In this document: positions 24,801 to 37,400 of the stretch, piece after piece | Layout of the letters: the number at the start of each line of letters is the position of its first letter | Numbering within the stretch: position 1 is the stretch's first letter | Assembly: GCA_028564675.1 (NCBI GenBank) | Contig: JAOVVO010000253.1 | Coordinates: 37,957-101,956 of the forward strand | Source: Onchocerca lupi | Taxonomy: Eukaryota; Nematoda; Chromadorea; Rhabditida; Onchocercidae | Length of the DNA stretch: 64,000 bases | Reading direction: 5' to 3' | Made by a program: the position numbers and the translations under genes | Notes under the pieces: model-generated | Database searches by the model: none | Seen by the model: the letters and a program-made list of their open reading frames with translations, nothing else | Told to the model about the DNA's origin: nothing

Positions 24801-27605
24801 TGAACTTTCAACGTCACTAATGAAGACAATAGAGCCCGAAGTAAAACGTAAAATAATAGGTGATACATTCATGAGAGTGAAAGATAAGATAATGGATGAG
24901 GTCAGTAATATTTTGTTTAAAGCTTCTTAAAAAATAATACTGGATTTATTAAATTCAAATGTCATCTGTTGCATTTTAGTTGAAGTTGGATAAGGATATA
25001 TTTCTCGCACAAGGTACACTCAGACCAGATTTGATTGAAAGCGCATCACATTTGGCTAGTTCTTATGCAGATGTGATTAAAACTCATCACAATGATAGCA
25101 CTCTTGTTCGCGAGCTAAGGGATCTGGTAAATATCTGTATTTTATTAGTTTCTAGATGCCTGTTAAAATGAAAAAAAAAATTAACTAGTGTTGTTTGCTT
25201 TTATCCAATATATAATTCAACCTAAAATGCTAAGAATAAATGTACTTGGATTCGGTTGAGCCAAGTAATAAGTTAACAACTTATTTCCAGGGCAAAGTTT
25301 TGGAGCCACTGAAAGATTTTCACAAAGACGAAGTTCGTGAGTTAGGATTATCCCTAGGTTTACCTGAACATATTGTCCATCGGCATCCTTTTCCAGGTTA
25401 ATTTATGTAATTTCTTCTTTTTCCCATTTCCATCAATCATACTTGCTTGTGTTTCTTTTTTTTTTCTGTAAAAATTGGCTATATGATTTGGGTAATAATT
25501 GAACAGTGAGAATATTCGTGAACTGCACCTCGAAAGTTTTAGCAGATTGGAAAGACTTCAGAATTATAGGTAAAAATAGTATAAATCACGGCAGCACAGC
25601 CCACAAATGGAGTGAGATTTGTGCTAAGATTATCAATAAATTCTTTTTGGTAGTGATCACTAATCGTCTTTGCCACAAATTCCATTAATAAGTAGTATCT
25701 CTTACAGAACAATCGAAAATTCCCGCTTTCTTTTAGGTCCCGGATTAGCTATTCGGATCATTTGTGCCGAACGTCCATTAATCACTGACTTCGACCTTTT
25801 CATTACTACTCAACATCACTTGCATTTGATCGCAAATCTCCCGCTTTGTGATAAGCATGTAGGTTTGATGCTATTTATGTTGTAGAATTAAGAATTAATT
25901 ATTCTTTGCTTGCAACAAATTAGTTCCGGCAGGATTTGAAATGTTGTCTGCTTCATTTATATGAATTAATTAATTGGGATATTATGTTTTTAAAGCTATA
26001 CATCACTAATGGAACTTGCAGAAAACGATTAATTCGCTTTATTATCCTATTGATAAAGTAGAAACCGAAAGAGTTGATGAAGAATTAAAATTTCATAGGA
26101 ATTTTTTTTATATATTGTGAAGACAAATCCCGTAATTACAAATTAGGCCTAAAGAGTAATAATGGTTTTAGTCCGAAGAATTCGGCACAATAATTCAGCA
26201 CTTGTCGGAAGTTGACTTGAAAGCCATCAGTGATCATGATTTTGAAATTGCAACGACTCTTTTGCCAGTACAGTCGGTTGGAGTGCAAGGTTTATTCGTT
26301 CTTTTTTTTTTTTTTTTGAGAATATGTTGGGAAGAAATTAAAATGTAATTTCATTACATTTTTGATGATTATTCTGTAAAGCAGAAATGTTTTCATTTCC
26401 AATTCCAAGTGTTACTTCAATTTTATTTCAATCCTTACATTTTGAAAGATGCACACACTGAAAGATTGATGAGATAGAGATTTTCATCACAAGGAGTTTC
26501 ATCCCATACAAATCATTTTAGGTGATGGACGATCCTATGCATATGCAGCTGCATTGTCTACGAATGAAAGGCCTATCCCGTGGGAACTATTAGATCGATT
26601 AGCGCACATTATACCTCGCTTGTTACATAATATAAACCGGTTATTATTCATTATTGCATACATAGGAAAAAAGTAGCGCTTGATTTTTTTGGTGATTTAC
26701 TTTGTGATTATATCGGAACTACTATATTAATATTATTATTAATATCAAGACCAATGATAAACGCTCTCCATTATGGTTGATTTCTGTGTTGCAGAGTAGT
26801 TTATGTTTTTGGAAATGCCATTGAATATCCAGTGAACGACGTCACACGCACATATTTGAACGGTTTTACAGTAAGTCTAATAAGGTGGGCAGACAGAATA
26901 GCTTATGATGTTCTTTACGGGTTGGACGAAAATGGTAAAAGAGATCCCGCTCTGGAAATGTGTTTACAAACAATACAGCAGGTTTTTTTTTTTTTATTTT
27001 TAAATATTTTTTTCCTTTTATTTTCAGTTATAAACATGAGACGTGCTTTCTTGTTTGATAGATTTTATAGATGAGAGTCATAATTTCACGAATTTAGATG
27101 CCAGTGGTGATGATTCCTGTTCATTTTGACAGAGATCCTTTGGAAAGGAAAGCGTCAACGCTACGATCTTTCGTTCTTCGTCCGTTTATTACAAACGACT
27201 TTATGACAGGTGTTGCTGCTTTACCGGGAAAAGATATTCCTGAGCAGGTATTAAAAATATAAAATTCAATAACAATTATTCATTGTCTTGAAATATACTT
27301 TTTACACGATTTCCAATTTTCTTTATGAAATATTGAAGAACTGATGTTGCTAGATTTACCTGGAAATATTGGTTTGACTTGACTGATGTTTCACCACTTA
27401 TGTAAGTTTGAGATAATTTTATATTCCATTTCTTATTTCAGTATGTTGTGATTTGCACATAATTTATATTTTTTGCGATCATTGACCATAATTATTCCAG
27501 AATGTATTGGAAATAGTACGTCGCATCACAGAACGTGTACCATTAACATCACGTGTTATGATTGATCTGACATCGAAACCACCAGGCACCACAGAATGGG
27601 AGTAA
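18817..27605 (+). CDS. gmps: GMP synthase (glutamine-hydrolysing) with N-terminal extension
   Basis: GMP synthase makes GMP from XMP, ATP and glutamine in cytosolic purine synthesis. Exons: 18817-19116, 19497-19712, 21717-21968, 22592-22686, 22873-22987, 23112-23177, 23472-23613, 23773-23966, 24117-24282, 24752-24900, 24980-25126, 25291-25396, 25737-25858, 26022-26057 (or to 26072), 26172-26289, 26522-26639, 26795-26981, 27098-27247, 27501-27605. Phases close throughout. The glutaminase domain shows LDFGAQFGK, ILSGGPNSV, GICYGFQ (nucleophile Cys) and VQFHPEVD (His-Pro-Glu of the triad). The ATP pyrophosphatase domain shows VSGGVDSTVCAALL (P-loop) and AVHIDNGFMR. The dimerisation domain ends SKPPGTTEWE, the eukaryotic C-terminus. 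The first two exons and part of the third add over 200 Ser/Asn-rich residues absent from the human enzyme; a shorter form could start at a Met in the third exon (SMNASVSMEI). The true first exon is unresolved. Confidence 0.95.
20925..21113 (-). CDS. Candidate small antisense reading frame in a GMP synthase intron
   Basis: From ATG at 21113 the minus strand reads 62 codons, starting MNENPQQARNRSYIHAYL and containing SPTTNEPSQSSSSTHHNS, within the 2-kb intron of GMP synthase. The composition is protein-like and the local GC is higher than the surrounding intron. No splice partner or family is recognised, so it may be chance. Confidence 0.2.
   Translation of the reverse strand: MNENPQQARNRSYIHAYLSTGAASPTTNEPSQSSSSTHHNSHPLEHFCLIDFLLIFYKLINS
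21188..21219. repeat. TG/TATG microsatellite in a GMP synthase intron
   Basis: An interrupted run of TG, TATG and TGTA units over about 32 bases in the intron between 19712 and 21717. Simple sequence only. Confidence 0.7.
22355..22414. repeat. Imperfect inverted repeat in a GMP synthase intron
   Basis: GTTTGTAATGACAATG at 22355 pairs with CAATTGTTCATTACAAAC ending at 22414, with one bulge and a loop of about 27 nt. It lies in the intron between 21968 and 22592. A short hairpin of unknown role. Confidence 0.5.
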
Positions 27606-28733
27606 AGTGGTTAAAATTACTGATCAGTCGAGATCACTATATTATAGTTTACTTGCGAAAATGAAGTTGAACTCCGTACCCGTGGATATATTATAAAAGT
27701 TCAAGATCTTGGAACGCAACAATGCAATTTCTTACTTCATAGAAACAAAATTTGGAAATTTTATACCCACTATTTATGAACAGAAATTCTGAGAGTTCAT
27801 CATAGTTCCTTATAATTTCCATTCTTCTGCTGGATGATACACTTAGACATGATCTTGTTCTTCGTTGCGTTCTTCTGAGCGTACTGAAGAGTCAGCGAAA
27901 TTCGCTTTTGAAATTTGAATAAGATCTTATTATTAAATGAGAGATAACTAATTTTCCTGTATTTGGAAACTTATTGGAATTACTGTTACTAATGCAACAG
28001 CGTTTATTTTCCTGTGGGACGGATATTTTCTATTTGTTATGATTTTTAATTATTGTACCATGTTTTGTTAATGTTGTTATTTCTTTCAATGATTAAAATC
28101 ATTGAGATTTGTACTGATATTATACTAACTTTCTGCTACATTCTCTCGTTATTTACCCGTTTGGAATTTATTTAAATGCAGTTAACGACTCAGTCATAGA
28201 TTTCAACATCATTTGCATGAACATTAAGAGTGTACGAATAGATGAAGCATTTACAAAAAATATTGTAACATTACACTGGTCACTGCGCATCTGATTAGTG
28301 ATAATTCAAAAGAAGACTTCATGTTAGTTTTTATGCTTGGGAAAATTCGGATTGAACGAAAAGAAAAGAGAATATAAATAACTGATTGGAATAGGCTTGA
28401 TGGTTTGTTAATGTTTTATGATAAAGTGAAGACTCTTGTGGGACGAACTCTTCCGGCAACCTTCATGTATTCGTCATAACATTTTAAAACTTCCAGAGAG
28501 GATTGCTCTGCCATTAAATTAACTAAAAAAAGTGAATTTTGGCGACAGCCTGCATAGTTTCACATAATTTTTTGCACGAATTGGATTATATCAGGCAAAA
28601 TATAGATGGAAAATCGTATTTTTCACTTGAAGATATGATGTATGCAATGGCGAAGTGTTATTTCACATCTTTGCCTCAAAAAATCGAAATCTGCTGCTCT
28701 TAGAAATTGATGCGTAATGAATATTAATTGAAG
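27606..28733. other. Intergenic DNA between convergent GMP synthase and MED8
   Basis: About 1.1 kb between two stop codons on opposite strands. It holds the two 3' untranslated regions; no further coding signal is seen. Confidence 0.6.
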
Positions 28734-30600
28734 CTATCGCCTTTGTTGCGGAGACGCTGTCGTTCCGGGCGGTCGAACAGTCCCATGTGGTCCGTTAACA
28801 GAGTTTCCTGTTAGGCCACTTTCGGTTGGGATAAGAGTTTTTGATGGACGCACTCCTTCTCCATTCACAATAGCTCGTACCAATTTTTGAGTATCCTGAC
28901 TGTTGTAGGTAGGTATATCTTGCTGTATTTCTGCCTGATTACGAGCATTCTCAGCCATAGATGCCAACAACGTTTCGATATGTTTATTCATTGCTAATAT
29001 TTGTTTATTTATCTAAAAAAGATTTCTTTATTTATCCATTTAGCAACAACCTATTAACTTTAATATTTCCACTAATTACTAAATCCTAGAGTCAATAATA
29101 GGCAAAACTATTATGGAAATACTTAACATTTAACAATTTTGAGGTTTTGAGGTAATATTTAACAATTTTGAGATACTTTTTGGATTATTTGAACTCACTG
29201 AACTGGAAATTAACAGAAACTCATAGAACTTAACTTGAATTGGAACTATGTAAGTGATTTATGCTTTGTAATATTTATATTAAGCGATCTTAAATATCAA
29301 ACTACATACAGAATCAGAATACACACAACTTGCCTTTTAAACCTCACTACATTTAAATAACACACTAAATAATTGGTTTTATTGTTAATCTAATGCACTG
29401 ATTTTTTTCCTTTTTCTCGAAGGAAATTCTCGAAATCAGTACATCTTTGTGTAGAGATAACCTGATCAAATGTTCGCGTGTTCTTCTCATTATCAATATG
29501 CGATTCGTCGGTTTCCACTTCAGGAGTCAATTTTGTGCGTAAATAATCTGGAGCGGCATCATGATTCCAGCAATGAATACGATTTGAAGTAACTTGCTAT
29601 AAGTATTGGTTTAAAGAGAGAATTTTAAAAGGTAATCCTATTGAAGAAAAAGTTGTAAGGCAGGTATATAAACTTCCAGAAAACCGAAAAGAACATATTT
29701 TTTCTTACGAATTTCTATTGATTTTCGAAAATTTTTACAGAACAGTGACAAAAGCTTCTTTTTTTTGAGGGTTTAGCTCAATAATTTAACCTGCATACCG
29801 ATTTCAGCTCAACAAAAAACAAGTTTCGTATTTTAAAAAACTGATCACAAAAACCTAAGCATTCTTCGTCTTTAAAACGATCCATTTTGATTTCAAGTTA
29901 ACGCAAATTTATCTCATATGTTGCAGCAAAATACATGATATATAAAATGTACCTGGAGATTAGGATCTATATCATTGGAAAGACAATGAGGTACTAGCAC
30001 ATGAGTTCTCAAAAAGAAACCAAAATCTTCGAATCCGGATGGTAGCGCCGACTTTTTTAATATAAATTGTAACTGAGTCATTGCACTGGCAAGCGATGAA
30101 AATTTGTCCAACATATCAGGCCTCAAATTTGAACGTATAAGCAGTTTTCGAAAAAAAAAGTCTTTGGAGATATTTCATAGAAATAATCAGAAGTAATACT
30201 CCATCTTTCCATGTGACTTCTATATTCTTAAAATGTCATCAAATATATGCCTTAAAAAGTATTATCCAGTATAAAAATACTAAACACAGCTTGCCTACAA
30301 ATCGATTAATATCTAGTTATGACTTGTTGGTGTATCCATTTTTAGAATTAAGAATTTTCGTAAGAAATAAGAGTGAAGGAGTAAAAATAAAGCATGAATC
30401 TATCTCGACTCATCAAATACTGAACTTAGGAAAAGATGTTCTACTTACCATTCCACTTCTTCCTGTAGGTCAAGCATAAGTAAAAGTTGCTCAATATTTG
30501 TTTTTACATCGAGCGCTTTATTTTCAATATGAGAAATGGCACTAGCAAGACGCTCGGGCTCATGCTGATGACCGAATAATCCACCCGCTTGTGTATTCAT
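28734..30600 (-). CDS. med8: Mediator complex subunit 8 (MED8)
   Basis: MED8 is a head-module subunit of Mediator, the nuclear coactivator that links transcription factors to RNA polymerase II. Four exons: 30600-30449, 30121-29953, 29596-29462, 29012-28734; 735 nt, 244 residues, phases consistent. Human MED8 is 268 residues and aligns along its length: an N-terminal helix (KTNIEQLLLMLDLQEEVEW), then WPDMLDKFSSLASAMTQLQF matching the human WPSVLDSF region, APDYLRTKLTPEVE matching VPDHLRTKPDPEVE, and a final helix INKQILAMNKHIETLLASM. The tail is a low-complexity Pro/Gly/Thr stretch. The acceptor of exon 2 splits the conserved Trp codon. It is downstream of two other minus-strand genes, the second of which is another Mediator subunit. 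Confidence 0.92.
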
Positions 30601-31295
30601 CAGTCTGCAATTAGCGGATTGCCACTTTTTTTTAAAGCGAACAATAGGCGCTTCAACCGATTAACGACGAATCGATGAACATCTAAACATTGCGACAACA
30701 TATTTCAAAAAAGTACGACACAAATTTATTAAGCCAAATAGAACGTTGTATTGCGCAAAAAAGATTTAGCAAAATGTTAGAAATTACAGATACATGCGGA
30801 ACATTCCCGTATTTCAGTATAACATGAACTGGAATCTTCTTTATTCTCAAAGAATGAATTATATATAACGGAAAATATCAAAACAATCATATAGATTTAA
30901 AAGAAAAAAATGAAAATCGAAAAAAGCATCCTTTGTTTTTTTTTCTTTGTTTTATTCCAATTAAAAGTATGAATGATTTCATTACAAGTTTAAAACGAAA
31001 AACTTTCTTGAAAACCTCATTTCATTATTTTAGAGAAATTAAGTAATTTTCAAGAAAAAAAAATTAATCCTAAGAGAAGACTTAGCTGGCATCTACACTT
31101 CAGTCCTCTTTCTTCTCGTCCAATACATACAGAAAATCAGAAAAATTCGATCCATCCAAACATGGTCTTCAGCAAGAACACTTTAAATTAGTTAATCATT
31201 AACTAATTAACAATGTGAGCATCTTAAAGTCACTCTCCCTATTAATTTAATTGTAATAGCAAAAATTTATACGAAATCTACGACATATCTATATA

Positions 31296-32009
31296 TCACC
31301 ATTCTTTTCTAAGGGCAGCATTAACTATTCTTTCACGCATCCGTCTTCGCTTGTTTTCCTCCTGTTTTATTAATTCATCGCCGTCGAAGCTCAAACTTAT
31401 TAAATTTTCGTACTGAATCCCCGTAACATTTACCGCTGAAGGTGCTATCTGCAACCACCGAAAGATTTATTTGCAAAGTAGTAACTTATATCACACGGAA
31501 AAAATGACAATTATTGGCAACTCTGCCTGATCATCTAATAATTTGCAATATTTCTCTCAACCTGAAAACATCAATTCATTTTCCAAGTTATTATTCTACG
31601 TGGTAGCATATAACAAAGGTTAATCTGACATGTAAAAAAGTTTTCCCGAAAAAATACAATTCCTAAACATTATCTTGTAAGAAGACAAAATACAATTTTT
31701 TTCACACCAATCTCATGATCCATAAAATCAGACCAATCCATAAAAAACTTATTTTGATCAACATCTACTGTTATTTTAAAGAAGATTTTAGAAAGCAACC
31801 TGTTTCATGATACCAGTATCGATATTTTCTTTGTTCTCTCGGAGAGCTTTATCAACCTCAGCAGCAACATTTGACGCATACATCTGATCTATCTCATACG
31901 CAACTGCTGCACTTCGTTTAGCGTTATCAGGACATATGATATCTACCCAAAAGTTTTCATTCAATGGAACTGGACAACTTTCATCTGGCCGTAAATAACG
32001 TCGCTCCAT
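31296..32009 (-). CDS. Small conserved-looking protein of unknown function, 120 residues
   Basis: Two exons, 32009-31800 and 31448-31296, phase 0 junction, 363 nt. The protein begins MERRYLRPDESCPVPLNENF and contains WVDIICPDNAKRSAAVAYEI; the second exon gives GIQYENLISLSFDGDELI and a basic end EENKRRRMRERIVNAAL. There is no signal peptide or membrane segment; a charged helix-rich soluble or nuclear protein is likely. I do not recognise the family. It lies between MED8 (700 bp downstream) and MED26 (about 2.5 kb upstream), all on the same strand, which allows but does not prove co-transcription as nematode operon genes. Confidence 0.7.
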
Positions 32010-34488
32010 ATCACACTTCTTGTCAGAAAAGTTAATTTTATTGATGTGGTAGAGACAGATCCTTTAACAAAAAATTTTATTGATTACCGGAAGAATGCTT
32101 CTTCCCGTACGATACAAACAATTATTTGAAAATATCCAGCAAATTGATCAGCGGATTATACTTTCCTTCGTTGGAAAAAAAAAGAATTCCACAAGCGTCG
32201 ATCTATGTCATTATAGAAATTGTAGCCTCGTCGGCTAAGAAATCCCAGATTGAAAACGAATTTGAACTTCGACTAATCTGCTCCACAATCCGAACCCTTT
32301 AAATTCCTTCGAGGCTCCTCCCCCTTTCCTGATCTTCAACGTGTCGCTTTATAACTCGTCAACTTGATTCTGCTTATTTGTTAACCATAGTGTTTTGGAG
32401 CCAAACATGTTTAACGGCTTGTCCCTTTGAAATCATCTTCGCGCTACTTGACCTTTAATATTTCTCGTTCACAACTATATCTTTTAGATTTCCCAATACC
32501 AACCCCGGATTTGGGGAGAAACCAAATATGATAACCCAACATGAGACGTTTTAGTTTTAGGAAAGATAACACTAACAGTCTAATCTGACAAGTCGTAATA
32601 CTATTAACAATCTTCGACTTATTCAACAACTCTTGATCCACTGAATTTCAACTATCTACACGCGTAAAATACATAACAAGACTTATTCAACCCATACTGA
32701 TCTTCACTTTGATAATCCTTTAATCAAGATTCTGTTTCTTGATAATCTTCCAATTCAAGCTCATGTTTAATCTCTGCATCAACAAATTTCTATGAACATG
32801 CACAATATACAAATACACATGAATCTATTATTGTTTTAGAGAACATTTCGCTGATTGATTTGTGTACCATATTTTCAGTACCAAATGAACGAAAACAGAT
32901 AAAAAAGATATATTTAAGAGTCCACTGTTCCGGACTTAGTTTTGCTCAACACAATCAAATTAACCGCATGTATTTGTTATATTCATGTTATATTCGTATA
33001 TTATATAATAAGTTTTAAAATGAGCAAAATCAGAAAAAAAAAAAGAAAAACAGTAATATTAGGAGATAAGGAACAACAGGCATTCAAGAGCAATGAACTG
33101 TTGTGCAAGAGACATCAGTTTCACACGAACATTTGATTACAAAGAAACTAAATGTTTCATAAATTTTCGTTATTTGTATGATCGAATTGCAGAAGCTAGT
33201 ATGGCGAATTAAATTAGAAATCGTGAAACTTCAACCGGATCTGCCAACTCGCACACAATACGGATAATATCCTGAAAACAATCTTTGAGGTAAACTAATG
33301 AAAGTCCGCTGTAGAGTGCTTACTTCCTCTCCAAACTATCAAAACGATCCTGAACTATTCACTATTCAAAATGAATACAAACATATTGGAAAAATGACCA
33401 GTTGAAAATAAAATGTATGAAAAGCAACATAGATTTATGAATAAAAAGACCAGAAATTGTTTGTGGACGCAAGTCAAATACGGAATGTTGATATTGTCAT
33501 ATAGGGGGATAGAACGGCTGGGAAGAAATCAGATAATTAAAAAGCAGGAATGAACTGAAAAACACAACACTGAAAAAACAATTTCAATTTATATCTTTAT
33601 ATAACCAAATAAGGCACTATTATAATTACCCCTGAAGGGCACAAAAAAAAAAAAAGAATCTGAAGAAAAAATCAAATGAAAATACGATGAACATTATACA
33701 GCCCTAACACGAGAATAATACTTTGATTACATGCTTATACGAAATGAGAACTACGATGATCTCCGGCTCGCGTCCACTACTAAATGTCAAAGTTGGGATA
33801 ATATGAACAAAATTGTTGAAAACAATGAAAATGATACTTGGTTTTCCTTTTTCTGTTTGAGAAAAAAATCCGAATCCAAACCTTCATTTTCTTCACTTTT
33901 TTTTTTTTTTTTTTTTTATAAAGATAGCAGAAACCAAAAAACAACTTCCAAGTTAATCACTTTACTATTATCAGATCTCAAAATTTTAAACAAAAGCTAA
34001 ATTACTATCGTATTTCAAACTTTGGTCAAAGCTGCTCTTATTCCCAAATAATGTATATCAGAAGCGCAACAAATTGACTACTCACATCAAATGGGAACAA
34101 GTCACTATTCAGGGAACTGAAAAATTTCCATAAAATTTGATTTCTTTCTTGCAAAGAATCTTATAAATGGAACTTTTTAGATGCTTTCATGTTAATGCAA
34201 AGAATTTCTTAGAGTGCTTACAACAATCTTAGAAATAATAATCGAGTGCCTTTTTTGCATATAATTTGCATTCATGCGTGTCAAATCAGATATAAAATGA
34301 ACCCTAAAGCAACAGCTAATTAAAATTCAAAGAAATATATTTATGAGATCAATTACTTGGTGAGAGAAAATTTATAGTCATAAACAACATAAAATATGCA
34401 TAAGGGATACTGATAACTGGATTTAGAGCATGGAAAACACACCGCTTCTGCTTAGCTAATTCAGATAAACAAAAAACTCATGCGATAA
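32010..34488. other. Intergenic AT-rich DNA
   Basis: About 2.5 kb between the 120-residue protein gene and the stop of MED26. A 20-nt T run lies near 33899-33918. A plus-strand open stretch at 33731-34000 begins MLIRNENYDDLRLASTTKC but runs into that homopolymer and has no splice or family support. Confidence 0.45.
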
Positions 34489-37400
34489 TCAGTTTGGTCG
34501 TGGAGCACCGTATATGAAATTTTCTTTTGCGTAAAACCTTTCAGGTTTTGGATACTGATACTCCAAAAAATCTGGTAAGCCAACATCAATATACGGCAGG
34601 GCCAATACCTGCAATGGAAATCTATTATTTAAATGTTGTTTCTTCTTAGAAATTTGCTACACGGGTCATTGGTTAACAAAATCTATAATATGAAAGGGTG
34701 CTGCATAGTAATACATGTGAAAAATCGACTTTCAGAAGAAAAAAAGTTACCTCCCTACCCATTACATTCATGATGTATGACTTTCGCTGATTGCTAGACG
34801 GTTTCGAGCGAAAATGCTCGCGATTGCGCAGTGTTTCCAAACTTGGTAGCATTGCATACCAATCATATTTCCCGTTACGCGTTGGTACCACGACTTTACT
34901 AGTAGAAGGATCGTTATTTGAAATATTGCATCGCAGTCCCGATTCTGCATTTCCTATTATCGATGTAGAAGCTCTGAAAAGTGAATTCCAATCATATATT
35001 TACATATTCAAGGTTTGGATTTATTACTATCTAAAGGAATTATTCTGAATTAAAACAAAATTTCTGATTGGCGCACATGAGAGTTTATTCGCGTTTATTA
35101 ATTCAAAGGGAGAAAACCAAGAAAAAAATTGACGAGAAACTTGCTTTTCACTGTCTGCTCCTATTATTTTTTCATATGCAAAAGATTGATCTTTTATTCG
35201 TCCCTCTTCTTTGTCTTTATCTTTTTTAAAACGACCACGCTTTTCTTTTTTCTTGGAATTTTCCGGTTGAAGAGTAAAGAGAATGGGAGTTTTCAATTTT
35301 TGATTTGTATCCTGAAAATGAAAATGTTAGCATACACTTGAAATTTTGTCGGCCTGAAAAGCAAAAATTATTAACTAGTCAGTATCAAATATATCTGAAA
35401 GAAAAATTTATCAAATAATCATGGGAAGAATATAACGGCAAACAATAGTAGAAATGCATGACAGCATCTTCTATATCCTGCTGAAGCACACTTTTGATTT
35501 CTTAAAAATAAACAATGAATTGGGCAAAGTACAGCAATATGCAACGCTTTATAACGGCTAGTGTACTACTGCTCAACATTTGAATCCAGATTTATACAAC
35601 ACTTGCCTGCCCCTCGTTATTGTTATGTTCATTCCTAGTGGGAACTTGATTTTGTGGTATGTTTATTGCCAAATAGCCTGGTAAATTTTCTGTTAACTGT
35701 GCAACCAATTCACTTGTCGATTTCACATCAGCACGCTGGGCAGCAAGTAAAGATTGATGAGGTGTTGTTGGAGAAACTGAGGCAGAACTGTAGTGCGGAC
35801 GTTTAGCATTCAACCCGTTTGTAATACCTGCAACATATGATATTGAACGTGTATATTTTCATAAAGACAAATCTTATCATATGAACCGGAAGTGAAAATC
35901 TGATAAATATATTAAGTGTCACTAAGCAATATAGTTGCAAATTTGCTAACAATTTGTACACAGAGAAAGACTCATAAGAATAACACTGACAAAAAGTTCA
36001 CCTATATCGGAGATTGCAGTATTTTCGTCTTTTCTCTTCCCATTTCGAATAATTTCTCCACCTGATAATAGTGAATTTTCGACTGCTTTTATTGCAAGAT
36101 CAGCACTAACTGTATGTGATTTCCGAATAGTTCTAGATTCTGCAATATTCATTGACATTTCATGCCCCGAATTTTGGTAAGATGCTATCGTATGTCCATT
36201 TGGAACTGTTGGTGAAGTAACAGTACTTTGTGAACCTGTAACTGAGGCTGTCATCATCCATAGTGTAATATTCCCTATAAGCATGTCTACAAACTACAGC
36301 AATTGATGAAAAAATGGAAAAAGAACACACCTGAACTTCCAGATGGCGTCAGAACTGAACTGCCTAAAGATGCCAAACGAGAGTTCCTAACAGGTGTAAG
36401 GCGTGAGTTGCCACCGGATATAACTCGTGGACACCTTGCAGGTGTGCCAGGCGTAAGACCCTTCCTAACTGCTGGGGAAGCGTAGCTAGGAGTACCATTG
36501 GTAGAGGAAGAACCACTAGATGTAGGTCTTGGTTCGGCCAATTTCTGCCAACATTTGATCAACGTTCGACATCGTTTCGATAACTCAGGCGCTGACTGAG
36601 CTACTTTTTTCCGGATGTCATTCACCACAGCACCAATTCTTGTCATCTGTAAATCACCATATCGCGCAGTGAATCAAATTACAATATTGCGAAATAATAC
36701 TTCACTCATGACTTTCCCAATGATTTCATTCATTCCATATTTATCGTTTTACTCAATTCGCACAATCCTTTGTGTGCTCTTACACATGCATAAATTCATC
36801 TTGACATTTCTCATTTACTGCAGCCTTTCATTGGAATTTATTACAACAGAAGAATTTCATAATTTATTTGTGTGGATTACATGTGCACTCAAGAATTGAT
36901 AACAATTAGATTTTTTCTGGATTATTTTGAAGCATTTCACGAATAAAATGTAGATTTCCTTCTTTCCTTTTAAATAGCAAGTCTCAATGTATGAAATTTA
37001 AAAAATCCTCCGATGGATAAATATAACGGACTTTTTGCTGCTTGGCCTCGCTAGTCTTCTTGGAATATGGAAGACTTTTTGCTGCTTGGACTCGCTAATT
37101 TTCACAGGCACACACCAAAATTATTAGAATTATCTAACAGGAACATGAACTCTTTAGAGCAGCTTCTCCTCCCTCTTTTAGCTTCAGTGAGACTGTTAAA
37201 TGTTCCAATTTTCATCCCTGCATTTGATGACTGACAGCAAAAAAAAAAAGAAAAAAATCAACTGGACGCAGAACAATATTTATTGCTCAAAGAAATGCGA
37301 ATAGGAAAGTACTCAATGCATACGTGATCAGTTTGACACGTCTCGTGTCAAAATCTTCGCAAAGAAGTTAATCACTCGCCTTTCGGTATTGTAAACAACA

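Noticed and set aside
25506..25688. 60-codon plus-strand frame between GMP synthase exons
   Set aside because: It lies wholly in the intron between the HPFPG and PGLAIR exons, where conserved sequence leaves no room for an insertion.
36303..36485. Plus-strand frame with repeats of REL/REF and LPD
   Set aside because: Antisense of the Ser/Thr/Pro repeats in MED26 exon 3; the periodic look comes from those repeats.
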